A stretch of 64,000 nucleotides of DNA from Novosphingobium kaempferiae (lineage in GTDB: Bacteria > Pseudomonadota > Alphaproteobacteria > Sphingomonadales > Sphingomonadaceae), in assembly GCF_021227995.1 (NCBI RefSeq), contig NZ_CP089301.1:4526001-4590000 (forward strand). The letters run 5' to 3'. This document shows, piece by piece, positions 17,701-24,601 of the stretch (positions within the stretch are counted from its first letter, which is position 1; the number at the start of each line of letters is the position of its first letter). Under the pieces are notes generated by a model. The model did no database searches, was not told where the DNA came from, and saw only the letters and a program-made list of their open reading frames with translations. A program made the translations under genes and the position numbers.

Positions 17701-19171
17701 GCAGCGAGCCCTTGTCGGTCACGTTGAACTTGCCCTTGCGCGGCTGGAACCAGGTCATGACGGTCGGCTTGACGAGGTGGAAGGCAAGGATCGTTTCGTA
17801 GACCTCGCCCCAGTACGGGCGACGCCAGCCGCCCTGCGTCTTCTCGTTGGCGACCGACGAGCAGAACAGGTGGGGCAGGGCGTAGGCGAAGATCAGCGAG
17901 GCCGAGGCCTGGATGATGTTCTGGCCGAAGATGAGGTAGGCGAGCGGGCTGGTCAGGAACACGATGCGCGGCAGCGGATACTGGAAGTGCATCATCGCGT
18001 TCAGGTAGCAAAGGCGCTGCTGCCAGGTCAGGCCGCGGCCGAGCAGCGGATTGTCGATGCGCAGGATCTGCGTCATGCCGCGCGCCCAGCGGATGCGCTG
18101 GCCGACGTGGAGGACGAGGCGCTCGGTGGCGAGACCGGCGGAGAGGCGCGCCGAGATGTAGGCGGTGTTCCAGCCGGTGCGCTGCAGCTTGAGCGCGGTG
18201 TGGGCGTCCTCGGTCACGGTCTCGCCCGCGAAGCCGTTCGTCTCCATCAGCGCTTCGCGGCGGATGATCGCGCAGGAACCGCAGAAGAAGGTGGCGTTCC
18301 ACAAGTCGTTGCCGCCCTGCACCGGGCCGTAGAACAGGTCGCCTTCGCCCGGCATGTCGCCCATGGTCTGCGCCAGATTGCGCTGGACCGGATCGGGCGA
18401 ATACATGTGGTGCGGGGTCTGGAGCAGCGCGAGGCGCGGATCCTGTTGGAACCAGCCGACGGTGAGCTGCAGGAACGCGCGGGTCGGGACGTGGTCGCAG
18501 TCGAAGATCGCGATCAGTTCGCCGTCGGTCTTCTTCATCGCGGCGTTGAGGTTGCCCGCCTTGGCGTGCAGGTTGTTGTCGCGGGTGATGTAGCCGCAGC
18601 CGGCTTCCTTGGCGAAGGCGCGGAAATCGGGGCGCTTGCCGTCGTCGAGGATGAAGACGCGGTAGCGATCGACCGGATAGTCGAGGTCCATCGCCGCGAA
18701 GACCGTGTTGCGCACGATCTCAAGGCTCTCGTTGTAGGTCGGGATGTAGATGTCGACGGTCGGCCAGGTGTCGGGCTCGCCCTCGGGCTCGATCACCGGG
18801 CGGTCGAGCGGCCAGGTGGTCTGGAGGAAGCCGAGCAGCAGGATGACCCAGGCGTAGAGCTCCGCGATGTACAGCACACCGCCGAACAGGAATTCCAGCG
18901 GGGTGTTGAACTCGATCGTTTGCGTCGTGCGCCAGAACAGATAGCGGGTCGACACCAGCACCGCGAGGATGCCGAGCGCGACCGCGCCCATGCGGCCCTT
19001 GATGCGACGCATGACCAGCGCTCCGGCCATCGTGACGCCCGCGCAGACCCACTGCGCGGTACCGTCCAGCGGCACGCCGATCACGACGGCGGCGATCCCG
19101 ATGATCGCGGCGACGGAGGCATAGCGGGCGAGCCGGTTGTCCAGCACGCGGGCGGAGAGCTTCTCGATCAT
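14702..19171 (-). CDS. bcsAB: Fused cellulose synthase catalytic and periplasmic subunits (BcsA-BcsB)
   Basis: About 1489 residues. The ATG at 19171 is chosen over an upstream ATG at 19222 because it gives the same ATGA overlap as other operon genes. The BcsA half has transmembrane helices and a GT2 domain with DDGKR (about 176), DCDHVP (224), TEDAHT (320) and QRIRW (358). A C-terminal PilZ domain has RVDIR (564) and DISMGG (591), so synthesis from UDP-glucose should be activated by cyclic di-GMP. A charged linker and a hydrophobic segment (LAGAVAIGAAGLFFG) lead to the periplasmic BcsB half from about residue 790, ending in a membrane anchor (LGLFTLVLALLLAGPAYIFF). The single-chain fusion resembles AcsAB of Komagataeibacter. 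Confidence 0.94.
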   Translation of the reverse strand: MIEKLSARVLDNRLARYASVAAIIGIAAVVIGVPLDGTAQWVCAGVTMAGALVMRRIKGRMGAVALGILAVLVSTRYLFWRTTQTIEFNTPLEFLFGGVLYIAELYAWVILLLGFLQTTWPLDRPVIEPEGEPDTWPTVDIYIPTYNESLEIVRNTVFAAMDLDYPVDRYRVFILDDGKRPDFRAFAKEAGCGYITRDNNLHAKAGNLNAAMKKTDGELIAIFDCDHVPTRAFLQLTVGWFQQDPRLALLQTPHHMYSPDPVQRNLAQTMGDMPGEGDLFYGPVQGGNDLWNATFFCGSCAIIRREALMETNGFAGETVTEDAHTALKLQRTGWNTAYISARLSAGLATERLVLHVGQRIRWARGMTQILRIDNPLLGRGLTWQQRLCYLNAMMHFQYPLPRIVFLTSPLAYLIFGQNIIQASASLIFAYALPHLFCSSVANEKTQGGWRRPYWGEVYETILAFHLVKPTVMTWFQPRKGKFNVTDKGSLLDQTYFDWAIVKPHLICIGFVILGITMAVVKWAFFPYMFNIQTDTLVLNVAWALFSLAILLAAVSVARETRQERVDIRIPVQLPVTAYLASGHTVPAETIDISMGGAALSLPEELPTKDRTVRHITMAMGDEVLSIPVTTMRTNATNAFVRFEKLDILAGRHLVRAVMGRADAWQPWGPPAMVGTARSFGDILRVDMLTLKRLLRLNFAERRQMKAANAAKRAALAKAEKEAEKAAKGKDGKSGLPLAKAAMLAGAVAIGAAGLFFGTSEVHAQPAAAAAATPAAAAAPAATGGMSERLTLKDLRVAQPIRLRGTQGEMGIPFGMRQDRVATGAVLRLQMAWSPSMLDDLSQLVVIVNGEVAQTVPLTRANAAGQVMEIPVNPALLLPGDNQLNLRLVGHYARDCEDPFHSSLWANISNTRSWFDFSYQPLPYGPDLSRLPLPFFDKGQNVPLRMPFVFATQPRAGELQAAAATASWLGALASYRGFTFQPVVGSIPRGNAIVFLKGTQGIAGLDIAPAGGPVAAAVRNPNDPNGTLLVIMGRNDEDLRIAASAVALGRGVFGGQRMSFDGVRIPTWPRYGALRWLSTDKPVELGSIMEPYALQGMGLPPGPLTTRFRVSPDLFFWPREGGKLNLGYRYPVAQWLDRRASRLDVSINGQYLKTLPLGAAWWSELFGGKGAKSADSDATLVLPRYNLFGQNELTYDYNLIIADKKKCTGTLPDNVRVSVDPKSTIDLTSAYHAIMMPDLATFAGAGFPFTASPDLSQTTVVVAPNPSMASVQAFLTLMGRFGDSTGVPVTAVTVTSTIDGDALSSQDVLVIGGTGLAEADMFADAPVRYENGRLRVSERSPMQYITALFGGSQETDPMAAAPVVYNAQGFSGIVSFRSPYASDRTVVALLADDGAALPALVDGMADVKINASIQGDLAVTRGDGMTSFALSERYWVGSLPIWMKLAYYVSQRPMMLGLFTLVLALLLAGPAYIFFRRQAQKRLARQDDHA

Positions 19172-19923
19172 GCAGCGCGGCTCGACGAGGAAGAGGGAGC
19201 GGAGGAGCCACGCGCCACCCACGGGCGGCCGGGCGTCTCGAGCGCGGGAACCAGCGCGGTGCCGATCGCCTTGGCGTCGGCCAGCGCGGCGCTGGAGGGC
19301 GCGTACTTGGCGAGCGGCTGGAGCATCGCGATCGCCTCGGGCACCGATTCATCCAGGCGGACGCGGCCAAGCAGGCGCTGGCCCACCAGTTCGCGGATGA
19401 ACGCGGATGAATGGCGCGACAGGCGGCGCGTCTCGTCCAGCGCGTTGATGACGAAGCGGGTCGCGGCGATGGCCTCGGGGCTGGCCTCGTCGAGCACCTG
19501 CGGCATCAGCGCCAGCATGTCCGGCGCGGCGTTGAGCACGCAGACCGAGGCGCTGGCGTGCGGGATCACGCGGCGGGCGAAGGCGAAGTCGGCCGAGGGG
19601 ACGTCGATCACCATGACCTTGTCCTGCCCGGTCTCCAGGAAGCCGAGGTCGCGCAGGGCGGGGACGAAGTCGTTGTCCTCGGGCGCGGTGGTCAGGCTGC
19701 GCAGGTCGATGCCCGCGACCAACACCGAATCCTCTGCCGGGGCGAACAGCGAGGGCAGCGACATCGCGGGCTGGAGGCCGAAGTGCAGCGGCATCGTGTC
19801 GCGCTTGGCGATCGTCAGCACGGTGACGTCGGCGCCCGCTTCGGACAGCGCCATCGCGGTGTGCGCGGCGATGAAGGTGTTGCCGGAGCCGCCCTTCAGG
19901 CTGTGGGTGACGATGACGGGCAT
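19168..19923 (-). CDS. bcsQ: BcsQ/YhjQ-like ParA-family ATPase
   Basis: 251 residues. The start PVIVTHSLKGGSGNTFIAAH contains a deviant Walker A box (KGGSGNTF) of the ParA/MinD superfamily, and KVMVIDVPSA is Walker B-like. In cellulose operons this gene (bcsQ, formerly yhjQ) is needed for synthesis or polar placement of the synthase. It overlaps the upstream small gene by 1 base and bcsAB by 4. The last 20 residues are Ser-rich and lie in the overlap with the bcsAB leader, so the C-terminus looks poorly constrained. Confidence 0.8.
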   Translation of the reverse strand: MPVIVTHSLKGGSGNTFIAAHTAMALSEAGADVTVLTIAKRDTMPLHFGLQPAMSLPSLFAPAEDSVLVAGIDLRSLTTAPEDNDFVPALRDLGFLETGQDKVMVIDVPSADFAFARRVIPHASASVCVLNAAPDMLALMPQVLDEASPEAIAATRFVINALDETRRLSRHSSAFIRELVGQRLLGRVRLDESVPEAIAMLQPLAKYAPSSAALADAKAIGTALVPALETPGRPWVARGSSAPSSSSSRAA

Positions 19924-20282
19924 CAGATCTTCCCCTGCGAGCCGAGGTCGGACAAGTGGCGGAGCATCGCGCGCACGTCCTGCTGCTGCCCGCCGCCGCG
20001 CCGGTCGGCGGGGGTGTCGGCGGCGGCAGGTCCGCGCCCGTAGCGGCTGAACAGCGAGCTCAAGCTCTCGCCCGAGTAGGTTTCGACGATGTCTGCGGGA
20101 GCCGGTTCCGGCGACGCGGCGATGGCGACTTCGGTCTGGTCGATCGCCTGCAGGCGCGGATCGCGCAGCAAGGCTTCGAGGATCGGCCAGAGTTCGAGTT
20201 CGCTGAAGCGATCCTCGAATTCCTTGTAGGCGAAGTCGTTCTTCCCAAGCCGGTCGAGCAGATTTCTGGCATCGATGCGCAT
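19923..20282 (-). CDS. First gene of the cellulose operon, unrecognised 119-residue accessory protein
   Basis: No confident family. It is cytoplasmic, with no signal peptide or membrane segment. The N-terminal half is predicted helical (LLDRLGKNDFAYKEFED, ELELWPILEALLRDPRL). A Pro/Ala-rich middle follows, then a short GESLSSLFSRYG motif (about 71-82), a QQQ linker and a final helix (DVRAMLRHLSDLG). The LxSLFxRx motif recalls short motifs of BcsO/BcsP/BcsR-type accessory proteins that act with BcsQ, but that is a resemblance only. Its stop codon overlaps the bcsQ-like start, so coupled translation is likely. It is the promoter-proximal gene of the operon. Confidence 0.7.
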   Translation of the reverse strand: MRIDARNLLDRLGKNDFAYKEFEDRFSELELWPILEALLRDPRLQAIDQTEVAIAASPEPAPADIVETYSGESLSSLFSRYGRGPAAADTPADRRGGGQQQDVRAMLRHLSDLGSQGKI

Positions 20283-20607
20283 AAGAACCCCTGTATGAAC
20301 ACGTAAATTCTGCCCAAAGAATGGTTAAGAAAGGGTGTTCGGGGTTTTGCGGCTCGTCGATTCAACGCCTCTGCAAAGCACGGATCGCCGCCGTTTCGGG
20401 CGGAAAACTCAGGAAAACGGGCTCGATCCGGCGCCAGTTGGTGCAATCCTTTGCAGATTAACCATGCCTTATAACCAGACAAACGGGCACGCCAATATGT
20501 GATTCGGAAAAATACGCAGGCGCTTGGAGAGCGGTGCGGCAAGGATTTGCCGGGTATGAAGGACACTCACTGAAACCGGTTAACGCTGCTGGAAGGATAC
20601 GCCACCC
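20283..20607. promoter_or_regulatory. Divergent regulatory region between the cellulose operon and the PilZ gene
   Basis: A 325-base spacer with no convincing gene. It should hold the promoter of the six-gene cellulose operon (leftward) and that of the PilZ gene (rightward), whose ribosome site GGAAGGA is at 20591-20597. The part next to the cellulose operon is relatively AT-rich. I see no clear palindrome or riboswitch fold by eye. Confidence 0.5.
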
Positions 20608-21009
20608 ATGCCGGAGTTCCTGGCCCGCCCGGAAGAGCCCCGGACCGGGGATATGCCCCGGATCGATCCGTCGCCGGACCGCCCGTCCGACCGTCGCCAT
20701 TCGCGCCGTCGGGTGGAGATGCTCGCCCGGTTCCGGCGCGGTGTTGCCAGCACGACGGTCATGCTCAAGGATCTGACCCCGCTCGGCGCGCGGGTCGAGG
20801 GCGTGGGGTTGCTGGAGTCCGAGGAAGTGGTTTCGCTGACGCTCCCCGGCTGTCGGCCCGCGATGGCCTTCGTCGCCTGGGCGAACGAACACTGCGCGGG
20901 TCTGGAGTTCCTGGAGCCGCTGGGCGATGGCCTGTTCGGTGAATTGGTGGCGCAGTACGGCCTCAGCGGCGGTGGGAGCGCGCTAGCGCCCCTGCGCCTG
21001 ATTCCCTAG
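20608..21009 (+). CDS. Small PilZ-domain protein
   Basis: 133 residues. The N-terminal 30 are Pro/Arg-rich. The PilZ domain follows with an Arg cluster (SDRRHSRRRVEMLARFRR), a DLTPLGARVEG segment and the beta-barrel end AFVAWANEHCAGLEFLEPL. PilZ proteins bind cyclic di-GMP through RxxxR and (D/N)xSxxG; here the second motif has Thr in place of Ser (DLTPLG), so binding may be altered. It is divergent from the cellulose operon, whose synthase carries its own PilZ domain. A role in tuning cellulose or motility is an attractive inference. Its stop overlaps the convergent carboxypeptidase gene by 4 bases. Confidence 0.8.
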   Translation: MPEFLARPEEPRTGDMPRIDPSPDRPSDRRHSRRRVEMLARFRRGVASTTVMLKDLTPLGARVEGVGLLESEEVVSLTLPGCRPAMAFVAWANEHCAGLEFLEPLGDGLFGELVAQYGLSGGGSALAPLRLIP

Positions 21010-22070
21010 ACCACCGCCGGTTCCAGCAGCCGCAGCGTTCCCGCATCGGCGTCCATCTCGGCCATGACGCCCACCGGTACGCTGACCTGCCCAGCGACGT
21101 GCCCGATCATCAGCCCCTGGAAGGCGGGGACGCCCAGCGCGGCGAAGCGGCGGTCCATCACTTCGTAGACGGTGAGGTTGGAATAGCCGCCGTCCGGGTT
21201 CTCGCAATGCGTGCATTGCCCGAAGATCACGCCCGCGACCTTGCCGAGAATGCCCGAGAGCGCCAGTTGCGTCAGCATCCGGTCGATCCGGTACTCGGCC
21301 TCGTTGGTCTCCTCCAGGAACAGGATCGCGCCGTCGAAGTCGGGCAGCCAAGGCGTGCCGACCAGCGCGCTCAGTACCGCAAGGTTGCCGCCGAGCAGCC
21401 GCCCGCGTGCCTTGCCGCGGTGGAAGATCTTCACCGCCGGGCCGCGTCCGAAAAGGTTCGGCCCGGCATAGGCGGGCACCGAATAGCTGGCGAGCGCGCC
21501 CTCGAAAGCGACTTGCCGGAACGATTCCCACGACGACGGCGGCCACGATGTCGCGGCGGTCGGCCCGTGGATCGAGGCGACGCCGTTGTGCGCCAGCGCG
21601 AGGCACAGCGCGGTGTTGTCGCTGAACCCCGCGAAGAGCTTGGGCGCCTTGCGGATCGCCGCGAAGTCCAGCAGCGGCAGCAGGCGCGCCGAGCCCCAGC
21701 CGCCGCGCACCGCCATGATCGCGCGCACGCTCTCGTCGGCGAACATCGCCGTGAGATCCTTGGCGCGCACTTCGTCAGAGCCCGCAAGGTAGCCGTCGCG
21801 CGCGGTCAGGTGCGGGGAGAAGCGCGGTTCGAGGCCCATGGCCCGCACCGTCGCGCCGATCTCGTCGAGGCCGAAACGGTCCGCCACGAACCCGGCCGGC
21901 GCCACCAGCCCGAGCACGTCGCCGTTGCGAAGCCTTGGCGGGCGCACCATATCCTGCGTCGTGATCGGCGGTTTCCCGCGTGCAACGGCGCCCAGAGCAG
22001 GCAGGGCACAGAGCCCGCCGCCAATCCCCACCAGAGCGCCGCGCCGCGTGATCGCCGTTCCGTTCATCAT
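21006..22070 (-). CDS. LD-carboxypeptidase (peptidase S66) with Tat signal
   Basis: 354 residues. Family S66 enzymes remove the terminal D-Ala from muropeptide tetrapeptides or related L,D bonds. The Ser nucleophile lies in LFAGFSDNTALCLAL, the catalytic Glu region is AILFLEETNEAEYR, and the His is in GLMIGHVAGQ. The N-terminus carries TRRGALVGIGGGLCALPAL, a twin-arginine-type signal, so it acts in the periplasm; the housekeeping LdcA enzymes are cytosolic. It is a monocistronic leftward gene. Either of two adjacent ATG codons could be used. Confidence 0.88.
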   Translation of the reverse strand: MMNGTAITRRGALVGIGGGLCALPALGAVARGKPPITTQDMVRPPRLRNGDVLGLVAPAGFVADRFGLDEIGATVRAMGLEPRFSPHLTARDGYLAGSDEVRAKDLTAMFADESVRAIMAVRGGWGSARLLPLLDFAAIRKAPKLFAGFSDNTALCLALAHNGVASIHGPTAATSWPPSSWESFRQVAFEGALASYSVPAYAGPNLFGRGPAVKIFHRGKARGRLLGGNLAVLSALVGTPWLPDFDGAILFLEETNEAEYRIDRMLTQLALSGILGKVAGVIFGQCTHCENPDGGYSNLTVYEVMDRRFAALGVPAFQGLMIGHVAGQVSVPVGVMAEMDADAGTLRLLEPAVV

Positions 22071-22162
22071 GGCGGCAACCTAGCCGCTGTACCCATGCGT
22101 GCAACACGGTCCGGACATATCCGTTCTCGACGCGCGCCCCGCGCCATGCCTATGAAGAGCCA

Positions 22163-23038
22163 ATGACCGAAAAAGAAGACAAAGACGTCACCGAACGCCG
22201 TTTCTACAAGGCCGAGCAGGAAGCCGGTTTCGCCGAGAAGCAGGCCGATACCATCCAGACCGGCCACCCGGCCTACCAGCTCGCCTTCCGCGACACCGAT
22301 TTCCTGCTGCGCGACGAGCTTCGCCCCGTCCGCTTCCAGCTGGAACTGCTCAAGCCCGAGATGCTGCTCGAGGAAGCCAACATCGGCTCCACGCTGGTGA
22401 TGTACGGCTCAGCGCGCATCCCCTCGCCCGAGAAGGCCGACGCGGTGCTCGCCGCCGCCGCGACGGACGAGCAGAAGGTCGTCGCCGAACGTCTCGCCGC
22501 CAAGGCGAAGTACTATGACGAGGCGCGCAAGCTCGCCCGCCTCGCCAGCCAGTGCGCCATCGTCGAGAAGGGCATGCGCCAGTTCGTCGTCTGCTCGGGC
22601 GGCGGGCCGTCGATCATGGAAGCCGCCAATCGCGGTGCGGCGGAAGTCGGCGCGGAATCGCTGGGCCTCAACATCGTGCTCCCGCACGAACAGGCGCCCA
22701 ACCGCTTCGTGACGCCGCGCCTCTCGTTCCAGTTCCACTACTTTGCGCTCCGCAAGATGCACTTCCTGCTGCGCGCCCGCGCGGTGGCGGTGTTCCCGGG
22801 CGGCTTCGGCACCTTCGACGAGTTCTTCGAACTGCTGACGCTGATCCAGACCGGCAAGATGAAGCCGATCCCGATCCTGCTCTACGGCCGCGAGTTCTGG
22901 GAGCGCGTGGTCAACTTCGAGGCGCTGGCCGAGGAAGGCGTCATCAACGCCAAGGACCTGGAGCTGTTCCGCTGGTGCGAGACCGCCGAGGAAGGCTGGA
23001 GCCACGTCAGCGACTTCTACGGACTCGACTGCGGGTAA
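22163..23038 (+). CDS. LOG-family protein (putative phosphoribohydrolase)
   Basis: 291 residues. It carries both LOG signatures: SGGGPSIMEAANRGA and PGGFGTFDEFFELLTLIQTG (the PGGxGTxxE motif). Plant and bacterial LOG proteins cleave cytokinin riboside monophosphates or act on purine nucleoside monophosphates. An N-terminal helical extension of about 75 residues (FYKAEQEAGFAEKQADTIQ) makes it longer than the minimal enzymes of about 190 residues, as in the larger TIGR00730-related proteins. No operon partner. Confidence 0.85.
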   Translation: MTEKEDKDVTERRFYKAEQEAGFAEKQADTIQTGHPAYQLAFRDTDFLLRDELRPVRFQLELLKPEMLLEEANIGSTLVMYGSARIPSPEKADAVLAAAATDEQKVVAERLAAKAKYYDEARKLARLASQCAIVEKGMRQFVVCSGGGPSIMEAANRGAAEVGAESLGLNIVLPHEQAPNRFVTPRLSFQFHYFALRKMHFLLRARAVAVFPGGFGTFDEFFELLTLIQTGKMKPIPILLYGREFWERVVNFEALAEEGVINAKDLELFRWCETAEEGWSHVSDFYGLDCG

Positions 23039-23060
23039 GGGACGGTAGCCCGTCATCTTG

Positions 23061-23092
23061 ATTGCGACCTCGGCCTGGACCGGGGTCGCAAT
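23061..23092. repeat. Short dispersed hairpin (GCGACC arm) downstream of the LOG gene
   Basis: Inverted repeat ATTGCGACC...GGTCGCAAT with an inner CGG/CCG pair. It resembles the right half of the larger repeat at 31558-31645 and may serve as a transcription stop for the LOG gene. Confidence 0.5.
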
Positions 23093-23172
23093 GATAACAC
23101 GATGAAGCGGAGATGAAGCGTCGCCGTCGCTCAACGGCAACGAAGTACCTGAATGGGTGGGAAAACCGTCAC

Positions 23173-23191
23173 TGTTCGGATTCTTCGAACA
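23173..23191. promoter_or_regulatory. Inverted repeat TGTTCG-N7-CGAACA upstream of a 55-codon ORF
   Basis: A perfect 6-bp-arm palindrome about 87 bases upstream of the small ORF at 23278, followed by another GAAC at 23200-23203. The arms resemble GTTC/GAAC blocks of SOS boxes, but the spacing is not the alphaproteobacterial LexA form (GTTC-N7-GTTC). It could be an operator of another repressor. Confidence 0.35.
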
Positions 23192-23277
23192 CAATAAGCG
23201 AACTTATCCGAGTGCACTGGAAGGCGGGATGAGCGCATAGGCGTTCTCACACGAAGCCCCCGCACAGGATCACCGCC

Positions 23278-23445
23278 ATGAGCCAGTTCATCCAGCCCCT
23301 CAACGATCGCGCCCGGTCCCTCGCAGACTATGCGCAGCCCGTCATCGTCGCCCTCAGCACTGCCGGCCTCACCGGTGGCGCCATGGCTGCCGTGGGCCTG
23401 CTTGCCGATACCGCGCTGCGCCGCAACCGCACGACGCTGAACTGA
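23278..23445 (+). CDS. Small hypothetical protein, 55 residues, one hydrophobic segment
   Basis: ATG at 23278 with an AGGA seven bases upstream (23267-23270). The translation begins MSQFIQPLNDRARSLADYAQ and contains a hydrophobic stretch, PVIVALSTAGLTGGAMAAVG LL, then a short Arg-rich tail. That is consistent with a single-pass membrane or membrane-associated peptide. It lies alone between two repeat elements in a 525-base gap, behind an inverted repeat at 23173-23191. No family recognised. It is supported by its ribosome site, sensible composition and isolation, but not by homology. Confidence 0.5.
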   Translation: MSQFIQPLNDRARSLADYAQPVIVALSTAGLTGGAMAAVGLLADTALRRNRTTLN

Positions 23446-23470
23446 AATGGTCCTTGCCCGTCCCCTCCGT

Positions 23471-23550
23471 TCGTCATTGCGAGCGTAGCGAAGCAATCCA
23501 GAGCGGTGTGTCCCGCGCTCTGGATTGCTTCGCTACGCTCGCAATGACGA
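23471..23550. repeat. Dispersed palindromic repeat with perfect 35-bp arms
   Basis: The left arm begins TCGTCATTGCGAGCGTAGCG and the right arm is its exact complement over 35 bases, around a 10-base loop. This is the GTCATTGCGAG repeat family; other copies are at 31558-31645 and 57813-57896. It lies just past the thiD stop codon (23564) and the small ORF, so it could also act as a bidirectional terminator. Confidence 0.8.
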
Positions 23551-23563
23551 AGGTAAGACCGCC

Positions 23564-24313
23564 TCAGCGGACGGCGTGGTGCCCCATCGGCCCGTGCCCT
23601 TCGCCGAAGCCCGGCGCGGCCAGCAGCGCGGCGCGCACGAAGTCTCGCGCATCCTCGATCGCCTCGGCCAGCGGAGCCCCTTGCCCGAGGAACGTGGCGA
23701 TCGCGCTCGACAGCGTGCAGCCGGTGCCGTGGGTGTGGCGCGTCTCGACGCGCGGCGCGGTCCAGATCACCGGCTCCTGGCCCGGAAGGACCAGCCGGTC
23801 CTCCACCACGTCGCCCGGCGCGTCGCCGCCCTTGGCGATATAGGCCACGCCCTTGGCCGTCAGCGCCGCGTCACCGCCCAGAGCCGCCAGTTCGTTGAAG
23901 TTCGGGGTGGTCAGGCAGGCGATGCCCATCAGCCGCTCGAATGCGGCGATCGTGGCGTCGTCCGCCAGCACCGAACCGGCGGTGGACACCATCACCGGGT
24001 CGAAGATGATCGGCACACCGAGGTTCTCCAGCCGATCGGCGACGACCGAGGCGATCTCCGGGCTGCCCAGCATCCCGATCTTCACCGCATCGACGCCGAT
24101 GTCGCTGACGCACGCATCGATCTGCGCCGCGACCATCTGCGCGGAAAGCGCGACGACATCGGTGACGCCCGTGGTGTTCTGCGCGGTGATCGCGGTGATC
24201 GCGGTCATGGCATAGCCGCCCAGCAGCGTGATCGTCTTGATGTCGGCCTGGATGCCGGCGCCGCCGGAACTGTCGGATCCGGCGATGGAAAGGATGCGGG
24301 GAGGCTGGTTCAT
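23564..24313 (-). CDS. thiD: Hydroxymethylpyrimidine/phosphomethylpyrimidine kinase
   Basis: 249 residues from the ATG at 24313, matching the family N-terminus MNQPPRILSIAGSDSSGGAG. Phosphorylates HMP and then HMP-phosphate for thiamine synthesis. It shows the ribokinase-like fold: SSGGAGIQADIKT, VDAVKIGMLGS, IIFDPVMVSTAGS, TPNFNELAAL, and the anion-hole/catalytic segment HTHGTGCTLSSAIA. The gene is downstream of glmM and DUF1272 on the same strand (60-base gap), probably one transcript. Confidence 0.93.
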   Translation of the reverse strand: MNQPPRILSIAGSDSSGGAGIQADIKTITLLGGYAMTAITAITAQNTTGVTDVVALSAQMVAAQIDACVSDIGVDAVKIGMLGSPEIASVVADRLENLGVPIIFDPVMVSTAGSVLADDATIAAFERLMGIACLTTPNFNELAALGGDAALTAKGVAYIAKGGDAPGDVVEDRLVLPGQEPVIWTAPRVETRHTHGTGCTLSSAIATFLGQGAPLAEAIEDARDFVRAALLAAPGFGEGHGPMGHHAVR

Positions 24314-24373
24314 GGCCGCGCTCCATACCCGCACAGGGCGGGCGGTGTCGAGCCTCGCACAAATAGCCCCAGA

Positions 24374-24601
24374 TCACCCCTTGTAGTGGCGAACCTTGGA
24401 CGGCGGCGCGGAATCGTGGTGCCGCTTCGCCCGCGTCGGGCGGTCCACCAGTTCCCCTCCGCAACTGGGGCACATGTCGTCGAGCGCATCGGCGCATTCC
24501 GCGCAGTAGGTACACTCGAACGAGCAGATGAACGCGCCGGGGGCCTCGGCCGGAAGGTCGGTGCCGCAGCGTTCGCAATCGGGGCGCATTTCCAGGGGCA
24601 T
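24374..24601 (-). CDS. DUF1272 family zinc-binding protein
   Basis: 75 residues. It matches the small DUF1272 family: LEMRPDCERCGTDLP, ICSFECTYCAECAD, MCPSCGGELVDRP. Eight cysteines in CxxC-type pairs should hold two zinc ions. Function is unknown. The start codon shares one base with the glmM stop (TGATG), so translation is coupled to glmM. Confidence 0.85.
   Translation of the reverse strand: MPLEMRPDCERCGTDLPAEAPGAFICSFECTYCAECADALDDMCPSCGGELVDRPTRAKRHHDSAPPSKVRHYKG

Noticed and set aside
14633..20050. An 1805-codon plus-strand open frame antisense to bcsAB
   Set aside because: It lies wholly antisense to recognisable bcs genes. Its translation is compositionally odd (Arg/Gly/Asp/His and Val repeats) with no domain; high GC content depletes stop codons on the opposite strand.
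23173..23203. SOS (LexA) box before the small ORF
   Set aside because: GTTC/GAAC blocks are present but the spacing does not match the alphaproteobacterial direct repeat GTTC-N7-GTTC.
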